A stretch of 64,000 bases of DNA from Myxococcus stipitatus (GTDB taxonomy: Bacteria; Myxococcota; Myxococcia; Myxococcales; Myxococcaceae): NCBI RefSeq assembly GCF_037414475.1, contig NZ_CP147913.1, positions 7,314,001 to 7,378,000 on the forward strand. Reading direction: 5' to 3'. Under the pieces are notes generated by a model. It searched no databases, was not told the DNA's origin, and worked only from the letters and a program-made list of their open reading frames with translations. Made by a program: the position numbers and the translations under genes. Below are positions 59,029-64,000 of this stretch, piece by piece; positions within the stretch are counted from its first letter, which is position 1, and every line of letters begins with the position of its first letter.

Positions 59029-59595
59029 TCAATACTGCAGCACCCCGCTGGGGAGCATCACCGTGCCGGGGCCGAAGGGGACCACCGAGTGCGCCATGTC
59101 CAAGGCGAACACCGCGCGGTGGTGGCGGGAGAGGTCGCTGACGTGGGATTCGAAGCTCACGGGTGCGATGCGGGCATCGAGCATCTCGTGATTGCCGTTG
59201 CGAGCAAGCTCGCCCATGGCCGTGAAGTGAAGGGTGATGCGGACCCGCTCAATGCCTTCGGGGATCTCGAAGTGCGCGAGCAGGGGCGAGTGGCCCGCGG
59301 TCGCCAGCTCCAACACGTTCGCGCGTTGCCACACCGGCAGGGCTTTGCCCTCCAGCGTGGTGACGCTCACCTGGGAGATGGGCAGTCGCAGGGAGGTGAA
59401 GCCCTCGGTTCCCGTGCCCCGAACCCGCAGCTCGAAGCGGCGCTCCGCTGTGGGCGGCTCGTCGGAGTTCGTTCCAGGAAGGGGTGTGACGTCGGGCGTC
59501 TCCGGGCCGCGCAGCTTGTCGATATCACCGCAGGCGGTCAGGGAGAGTGCCAGGGCCGAGGCCCCGAAGAGGGACAGCATCCAGTGCTTCTTCAT
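59029..59595 (-). CDS. Lipoprotein of unknown function
   Basis: A 188-residue lipoprotein (ASALALSLTAC lipobox). The mature part is beta-rich: FELRVRGTGTEGFTSLRLPI, VLELATAGHSPLLAHFEIPE, VRITLHFTAMGEL and a C-terminal HSVVPFGPGTVML strand. GAGGAG lies 9 nt before ATG 59595. It starts 55 bp after the stop of the secreted protein gene 59651-60580 in the same direction, so the two may be co-transcribed. The family resembles myxobacterial DUF4382-type lipoproteins, but this is a loose impression. Confidence 0.6.
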   Translation of the reverse strand: MKKHWMLSLFGASALALSLTACGDIDKLRGPETPDVTPLPGTNSDEPPTAERRFELRVRGTGTEGFTSLRLPISQVSVTTLEGKALPVWQRANVLELATAGHSPLLAHFEIPEGIERVRITLHFTAMGELARNGNHEMLDARIAPVSFESHVSDLSRHHRAVFALDMAHSVVPFGPGTVMLPSGVLQY

Positions 59596-59650
59596 GACGG
59601 AAACTCCTCTCAAACGTGGTTCGAATTCGTCTCAGGGCCCCCGGAGCGGC

Positions 59651-60580
59651 TCACGGCGAGCAGCTCTCGCCGGAAGGCGACGTGGGGTCGACAGCGATGC
59701 TCTTGGCGAGCTGGGGCGTGGCGGGCCCGGGCTGGAACCCGGGCGGGAACGCCGCGGTGTCGCAGGAGTTGTTGAACCCGTCCACCTGAGGAATGAGCGA
59801 GGAGATGGTGGTGCAATTCGTTCCACTCAACGCGGTGACGGCGTCCGTGATGAGCGTGGGAGGCGTGGGCGTCGCGCCGAAGAGGCGCTGATTGCACGTG
59901 GCCACCAGCGTCTGTCGCGCGAGCAGGAAGCGCAGCTGGTCCAACTGGCTGCGGTGCGTGTTGTCGGGATACTTCGCCGGGTCTCCCCAGAGGATGCCTT
60001 CCGCCCCAGGCAGCGTGGTGATGGTGCCAATGGCCCCCAGGGAAATGGGGCCGAGCGCCAGGCACTGCTCGACCGCCGGGATATGGGCCTTGTAGAAGCC
60101 CAGCGTCCGCGTCGCCTGGGTGCACCCGGGAGGCGGCGTTGGCCGCTCGCAGACGACACGCGCCGAGCACATCGCCGCTCCGCCGTCGAAGGTCGCCGTG
60201 AAGACGTTGTCGATGTTGAGGTCATCCGTCCCATCGAGAACCGCCAGCAGCATGCAGTCGCTGAAGCTCTCGATGGTCAGCGGGAAGAACGAAGTGAGGG
60301 AGCCACCCAACGGGATGCTCACGGGCGGAGCGGGGGTGAAGGTGAAGCCCTGGCTCGTCAGGATGCTGTCCGTGGCCGACTGGAGGATGGATGGCAGCGT
60401 GGGGTGGATGTTGGTGACCTTGAAGCTGTAGTTCGCGACGAACGGAAACGTGGAGGCCACCACGATGGCCTCTCCGTTGACCCGCTTCTCGCAAGTCAGG
60501 TCATGGGCGCCGGCCGCACTCGCGCAGCCGAACCCGATGCACAGCACCACCCGCCCCCAGAAACGTCCCCACGACTTCAT
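59651..60580 (-). CDS. Secreted protein of unknown function
   Basis: A 309-residue exported protein. The signal peptide (GRVVLCIGFGCASAAGAHD) is followed by a beta domain (VASTFPFVANYSFKVTNIHP, SFFPLTIESFSDCMLLAVLD) and then CTQATRTLGFYKAHIPAVEQ with a Cys-containing helical part (LDQLRFLLARQTLVATCNQR). Six or more cysteines may pair outside the cell. ATG 60580 follows GAGG at 7 nt. The frame upstream to 60721 is Arg-rich and non-coding in character. No known family. Leads the lipoprotein gene at 59029-59595 by 55 bp, likely an operon. Confidence 0.6.
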   Translation of the reverse strand: MKSWGRFWGRVVLCIGFGCASAAGAHDLTCEKRVNGEAIVVASTFPFVANYSFKVTNIHPTLPSILQSATDSILTSQGFTFTPAPPVSIPLGGSLTSFFPLTIESFSDCMLLAVLDGTDDLNIDNVFTATFDGGAAMCSARVVCERPTPPPGCTQATRTLGFYKAHIPAVEQCLALGPISLGAIGTITTLPGAEGILWGDPAKYPDNTHRSQLDQLRFLLARQTLVATCNQRLFGATPTPPTLITDAVTALSGTNCTTISSLIPQVDGFNNSCDTAAFPPGFQPGPATPQLAKSIAVDPTSPSGESCSP

Positions 60581-60956
60581 ATCGTGCCTCACCTGGCTTC
60601 GCTCGAGCCGTTGATGGCTCAGCGTGCGGCGCAATTCATTCTCTGTGCCAGCCGGAGAGAAGGACCGCGTGCCCCCGCGAGAACGAGACTCCGCTCGAAT
60701 GAACGAGCCCTGAGACAGCACCCACCGATGCGCGGCCAGAGGCCTTGCGCGAGGGTTCGTGCTGGGAAGAACTGTGCTTCGTGGATGAAGCCGCCTCCCC
60801 TAACCGCACCCGAGACTTCGGCTCTCGGAGTGGATTGTGTCCACGTGTGGTTTTCCACAGGGGAGGGCAGGCGTTCGAGCCTGCCGCCGGGAGCGGGAGT
60901 CCGGCTGGTCGCCTGGCCCTCCCGTGGGGGCGGCGTTCAGCCCTGACAAAGAGGCC

Positions 60957-60989
60957 GAGCGTGCGCTGCGTTGCCGCAGGCGCACGCTC
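60957..60989 (-). terminator. Strong terminator hairpin of the NrfHA operon
   Basis: GAGCGTGCGC-TGCG pairs with CGCA-G-GCGCACGCTC (14 pairs, one bulge) around TTGC, 25 bp past the NrfA stop. The 433-bp gap 60581-61013 holds only this hairpin and the promoter region of the next minus-strand gene. Confidence 0.7.
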
Positions 60990-61013
60990 GTCACCCTGCT
61001 CATCACGGGCTCT

Positions 61014-62450
61014 CTACCGCGCGCCCTCCGTGGCGGAAGTCGAGGTGGAAGGCGCCTCCTCGGGTCGCAACGCGTTCTGACCCAGGCGCGAGAAGTTGAT
61101 GGAGTTGCTCAGGATGCGAATCGCCTCCTGGTCCGCGTGGAAACCCATGGAGTTCTCGGCCTCGACGAAGTCCAGGTAGAACTGGGCGCGCTTCTGGAAA
61201 TCCCTCGCCTTGGCCAGCGACGCGTCGGGCCGCCCTGTCTTCTGGGCGCGCTCGAGGTCGTGGATGAGGTCCACCAGCGCGTCCATGGCCAGGTTCCGCG
61301 TCTGGAACGTGCGCGTCTGGATGGTCTCCGCGCGCTCGAGCAGCTCCGCCTCGCTCCACTTGTGGCACGTCTGGCAGGCGCGGTTGATGTTGAGCAAGGG
61401 GCTGCGCACGTGGTGGTCGCTGATCTTCATCGCGCCGACGCGTTGATAGGGCATGTGGCAGTCCGCGCAGGCCACGCCGCTCCGAGCGTGGATGCCCTGG
61501 TTGTACAGCTCGAACTCCGGATGCTGCGCCTTGAGCACCTTGGCGCCCGTGAGCTTGTGGGTCCAGTCGGTGTGCCCGTCCTCGTCGTAGTAGGACATGA
61601 TCTGGTCGATGTTGATGCCCTTCGCCCAGGGGTAGGTCAGGCGCTTCTCCTTGCCCTTGAAGTAGTACTCGACGTGGCACTGTCCGCACACATACGTGCG
61701 CATCTCCTGGCGCGTGGCGTGCTCATTCACCCGGTAGCCAGGCACGCCCTGGCTGGCCTTGAGCGCGGCGATGCCTTCGATGAAGCCCGGGCGCGTGACA
61801 CGCAGCTGCATCGTGGTGGGGTCATGGCAGTCGATGCAGGACACCGGATGCTCTACGTTCTTGCGCGCCTCGGCGAAGGGCATCTGGTTCATCTTCTCGA
61901 AGCCCTTGATGAGGTCTCCGTCGCCGAGCTTCTTGTAGGGCACGTACACGCTGGCGTGGCAGTGGATGCAGGTGCCCGGCTGCTGCGTCACGTGCTGGCG
62001 CTCGGTGAAGACCTGGTCCTCGAGCATGTGCGCATGGCCGCGCTCCTCCCGGAAGTCGGTGGCGAAGGCGTAGCCGCTCCACAGGGTGACCAGGCGCGGG
62101 TCCTCTTCCAGTCGGCTCTGCGCCACCACCGAGCGCGGGTCCGCCTGGGTGGGCGTGCGCGCCACCGCTTCACTGCCGCCATAGCGGGTGCGCTGCTGGT
62201 CCACCGTGCGCAGATAGCCGTCATATTGCAGCGGGAAGTTCTTCCCCCACACCGCCGGGTCCGAGATGGTGTCGTCGAGCTCCACCACCCGGTAGAAGGG
62301 ATTCTTCGCCTCCTGCTTGCGCTCCATGATGTTGACCAGGAGCGCGGTGACACCGGCCGCGGCCAACGCGGACGCCACGGCCACGGCCACCACCAGCCGG
62401 GCGCCACTGAAGCGCCGCCGGGTCCCTGGAGCCTTTTCGGGCTCGGTCAT
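61014..62450 (-). CDS. nrfA: Cytochrome c nitrite reductase NrfA (ammonia-forming)
   Basis: A 478-residue periplasmic pentahaem enzyme reducing nitrite to ammonium with six electrons. N-terminal membrane anchor/signal at 15-40. Five CxxCH haem sites: CIHCH (161), CIDCH (205), CGQCH (255), CADCH (328), CQTCH (359). Active-site and structural blocks are seen in CHVEYYFKGKEKRLTYPWAKG (Tyr, Lys) and KAQHPEFELY (His). The first haem motif, the catalytic one, ends in His where E. coli-type enzymes use Lys (CxxCK). ATG 62450 overlaps the NrfH stop (ATGA), indicating translational coupling to its electron donor. Confidence 0.88.
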   Translation of the reverse strand: MTEPEKAPGTRRRFSGARLVVAVAVASALAAAGVTALLVNIMERKQEAKNPFYRVVELDDTISDPAVWGKNFPLQYDGYLRTVDQQRTRYGGSEAVARTPTQADPRSVVAQSRLEEDPRLVTLWSGYAFATDFREERGHAHMLEDQVFTERQHVTQQPGTCIHCHASVYVPYKKLGDGDLIKGFEKMNQMPFAEARKNVEHPVSCIDCHDPTTMQLRVTRPGFIEGIAALKASQGVPGYRVNEHATRQEMRTYVCGQCHVEYYFKGKEKRLTYPWAKGINIDQIMSYYDEDGHTDWTHKLTGAKVLKAQHPEFELYNQGIHARSGVACADCHMPYQRVGAMKISDHHVRSPLLNINRACQTCHKWSEAELLERAETIQTRTFQTRNLAMDALVDLIHDLERAQKTGRPDASLAKARDFQKRAQFYLDFVEAENSMGFHADQEAIRILSNSINFSRLGQNALRPEEAPSTSTSATEGAR

Positions 62451-62965
62451 CGTGAAATCTCCTGATGGATGAGCGCGGGATTGCCCGAGCCTTCGGGATG
62501 GCCCACGGAGTTGTGGCAAGTGAGGCACTGGAGCTGCTCGCCGGGCGTCACCTGGGAATGGCCCGCGGGAGGCGTCTCGATGGCCTCCACGATGGAGGCG
62601 TGGCACTTGCGGCACGCGCTCTCCGTCACCTGCCGGTTGCCTGGGCGCAAGCGGACGGGGTCCGGGAAGGTGCCCGTGGTGAAGTAATAGGAGTGCCAGA
62701 AGCCGTTGCTGGCCTTCGTGTAGTACTTGGGCAGGAGCCCCGGCGGCGTGTGACAGTCATTGCAGGTGGCCACCGCGTGGTGGCTGCTCTTGCGCCAGCC
62801 GTCGTACTGCTCATTCATGATGTGGCAGTTGGCGCAGGCGGCGGGGTCGTCCCGCAGGTACGACGCGCCCTTGGCGTACACGAAGGTGAAGCCACCAAGG
62901 CCCACCGCCACACCGAGAGCAATCCCGAGGACCACTGCCAGGAAGGTGCGGGTGGCGGAGAACAC
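62447..62965 (-). CDS. nrfH: NrfH-type tetrahaem quinol dehydrogenase
   Basis: A 172-residue membrane-anchored cytochrome of the NapC/NirT/NrfH family. It passes electrons from menaquinol to NrfA. One N-terminal helix (FLAVVLGIALGVAVGLGGFTFV) is followed by four haem sites CANCH, CNDCH, CRKCH, CLTCH. The CANCHIMNEQYDGWRKSSHH block carries the first-haem Met region typical of NrfH. GTG 62965 places the helix near the N-terminus; ATG 63043 would add an Arg-rich stretch without support. First gene of the nrfHA operon with a 4-bp overlap. Expression is probably induced by anoxia or nitrite, but no such site was identified. Confidence 0.85.
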   Translation of the reverse strand: MFSATRTFLAVVLGIALGVAVGLGGFTFVYAKGASYLRDDPAACANCHIMNEQYDGWRKSSHHAVATCNDCHTPPGLLPKYYTKASNGFWHSYYFTTGTFPDPVRLRPGNRQVTESACRKCHASIVEAIETPPAGHSQVTPGEQLQCLTCHNSVGHPEGSGNPALIHQEISR

Positions 62966-63106
62966 GCGCCGAAACCTATCAACGTCCGCGCGATGCGGAA
63001 GAGGTATCGCGCGAGGAAATGACGCGCAGAAATTGCGCGTCACTGGGAGAGGGCTTCGGCCACCGGAATTGTATGGGATTGCGGTGAGAGGCCGTCGCCG
63101 CGCGAG

Positions 63107-63739
63107 TCAGGTTCCGAGCCGTCCCACGAAAGCGGTGCGGACAGCTGCGTTGACGGCGCGCGCGTCGCCCTGGAGCTCCTCGGGAAGCCAGTAGTAGAGC
63201 AGCCGTCCCGCGCTCTCCATCTGGGCGCGGACGAAGCGCATGCCCTGGGCCTCCGCGCGCTCACCGCTTTGGGGCAGGCACTGCTTGCACAGGCAGGGCA
63301 GGGCGGAGGCGTCCTGGTGCGCGGTGAAGTTGACGGGGCGGCTTCCGGCGCTCGACAGCAGGAGCTCCGCGTCCGCGGAGGTGAGGACCCGGGGCGTCTG
63401 GAGGGACATGCCCAAAGCCCCCTTGGCGGCCTGGAGCCCCTTGCCGGACTCGAAGCGAAGCTGGGGGATGGCGGCGGTGATGTCCGCGATGGGGACGCGG
63501 TTGCGGCGGCCCACCCAGCCCTCGTCATCGGAGGAGAGGCCCTCCAGCACCGCGACGAGCCAGAGGGACTCGTTCGGTGGCCGCACGGTGACGAGGAAGA
63601 GCCGTCCGCCGTCCTCGAGCGGGGCCAGGTGCTTGCTCTGGCTGCGGTACCGGTCGGTGGGAAGGACCTGGCCGGGGGAGAGGCCCGGGGCCTCCTTCTC
63701 GAAAATGGCCTTGCTGATGATGGCCAGCATATCGGGCAT
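63107..63739 (-). CDS. Conserved-looking protein with CxCxxC motif, function unknown
   Basis: A 210-residue soluble protein (MPDMLAIISKAIFEKEAPGL). It includes DGGRLFLVTVRPPNESLWLV, VPIADITAAIPQLRFESGKG and a short CxCxxC cluster in ALPCLCKQCLPQSG near residue 150 that could bind zinc. A C-terminal helix reads RFVRAQMESAGRLLYYWLPE. Strong codon bias supports coding; I do not recognise the family, which looks lineage-specific. Divergent by 36 bp from the HEAT-repeat gene. Confidence 0.6.
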   Translation of the reverse strand: MPDMLAIISKAIFEKEAPGLSPGQVLPTDRYRSQSKHLAPLEDGGRLFLVTVRPPNESLWLVAVLEGLSSDDEGWVGRRNRVPIADITAAIPQLRFESGKGLQAAKGALGMSLQTPRVLTSADAELLLSSAGSRPVNFTAHQDASALPCLCKQCLPQSGERAEAQGMRFVRAQMESAGRLLYYWLPEELQGDARAVNAAVRTAFVGRLGT

Positions 63740-63775
63740 GGGCGCAGTGTATCAGGGCGCGTAGAATCTCCAGCG

Positions 63776-64000
63776 ATGCTCGACATGGACCCGGCCACCG
63801 TGAGGCTGCTGGATGAGGACGTCACGGTGCGGCGCGAGGCTGCGGGAGCCGTGGACCTGGTGGCGCTCGCTGGCCGTCATGCGCTGAGACAGGCGCTGCT
63901 CACGGATGAGGACGCGGAGGTGCGAGCCATCGCGGCGCGGCGGCTGGGAGACGCGCGGGATGCGCGCTTCGTCCCCGCGCTGCTCGAGGCGCTCGATGAC
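63776..64000 (+). CDS. HEAT-repeat protein, 5' part only (window edge)
   Basis: Seventy-five codons from ATG 63776 to the window end, open throughout: MLDMDPATVRLLDEDVTVRR, DLVALAGRHALRQALLTDED, AEVRAIAARRLGDARDARFV, PALLEALDD. Repeats of D.D..VR..AA..LG......V..LL.AL are typical of HEAT/armadillo-like repeats found in bacterial scaffold or phycobilin-lyase-like proteins. The remainder is outside the window, so size and any fused domain are unknown. Divergent from the gene at 63107-63739. Confidence 0.6.
   Translation, partial: MLDMDPATVRLLDEDVTVRREAAGAVDLVALAGRHALRQALLTDEDAEVRAIAARRLGDARDARFVPALLEALDD

Noticed and set aside
60581..61013. Short frames in the gap between the secreted-protein gene and nrfA
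   Set aside because: None has a ribosome site, signal peptide or recognisable composition; the gap is explained by the nrfA terminator and the next gene's promoter.
60837..62465. A 542-codon plus-strand frame opposite nrfA
   Set aside because: Shadow of nrfA, which has five haem motifs on the minus strand.
1..64000. tRNA, rRNA, prophage or PKS/NRPS genes
   Set aside because: I saw no cloverleaf-like tRNA with a TTCGA arm in the gaps, no rRNA-like sequence, no phage structural genes and no modular synthase motifs.

Overview
The window is high-GC DNA with very strong G/C third-codon bias. It is rich in secreted lipoproteins, orphan enzymes, Ser/Thr kinase sequence and signal-less multidomain proteins with Pro/Ser/Thr-rich N-termini. 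Together with a Sit-like AHH-nuclease lipoprotein and its immunity partner, this points to a myxobacterium, most likely of the Myxococcaceae. This is inferred from gene content only; there is no rRNA in the window. I found no tRNA, rRNA, CRISPR array, prophage or PKS/NRPS locus. The region reads as accessory chromosome: mostly single genes or two-gene operons, frequent strand switches, several decayed genes and one IS3-like remnant.

Layout. 1-4.1 kb: tail of an unknown gene, a divergent HMG-CoA reductase, and an immunity/toxin pair resembling the swarm-incompatibility (Sit) kin-discrimination toxins that move by outer-membrane exchange. 4.3-8.3 kb: epoxide hydrolase, a thiaminase I lipoprotein, a short-chain dehydrogenase and a 5'-truncated esterase. 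8.3-13.3 kb: DUF1801 protein with a histone-like tail, a permuted papain-fold hydrolase, M28 peptidase, an alpha/beta hydrolase lacking its nucleophile serine, and an LRR pseudogene. 13.3-20.4 kb: a giant glycine-rich secreted protein, an M23 lipoprotein, a GNAT, a WGR/SUKH-like protein and a peptidoglycan amidase. 20.5-27.8 kb: kinase-gene relic, CotH kinase plus OpgC-like acyltransferase (overlapping genes), a deleted M23 paralogue, and a kinase-MshEN-receiver protein. 27.9-34.8 kb: Cys-rich mini-protein, YopT-type protease with an amidinotransferase, and a 1119-residue carboxypeptidase-regulatory repeat protein. 34.5-43.7 kb: lipoprotein pseudogene, IS remnant, small secreted proteins, three methyltransferases, a haloalkane-dehalogenase-like lipoprotein with a divergent LysR regulator, and a D-Ala-D-Ala carboxypeptidase-like lipoprotein. 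43.9-51.1 kb: IgGFc-binding-like lipoprotein, amidohydrolase lipoprotein, and a zincin lipoprotein. 51.1-54.8 kb: SdpR/SdpI operon, GlxA-type regulator, cysteine hydrolase, imine-reductase-like enzyme. 54.9-64.0 kb: a 1091-residue protease/toxin-like protein, small secreted proteins, the NrfHA nitrite reductase operon, an unknown protein and the start of a HEAT-repeat protein.

How it fits together. Most products act at or outside the cell envelope: about 14 have lipobox signals, several are peptidoglycan-active (M23, PGRP amidase, NlpC/P60-like) and several are protein- or small-molecule-degrading (M28, zincin, thiaminase, dehalogenase, epoxide hydrolase). This suits a predatory, socially competing soil bacterium. 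Four enzymes have no signal peptide but carry low-complexity Pro/Ser/Thr-rich N-termini; two begin with an S-[PT]-I-K-R motif and a third with SPI. They may be cargo of one unidentified export route.

Two unrelated loci (upstream of the 31131 and 48453 starts) share tandem TGACRYGTCA palindromes spaced 20-21 bp at the same distance from the start codon, which suggests a common unknown regulator. Starts were chosen from ribosome-binding sites, lipobox or signal-peptide position and gene overlap; alternatives are noted per gene.
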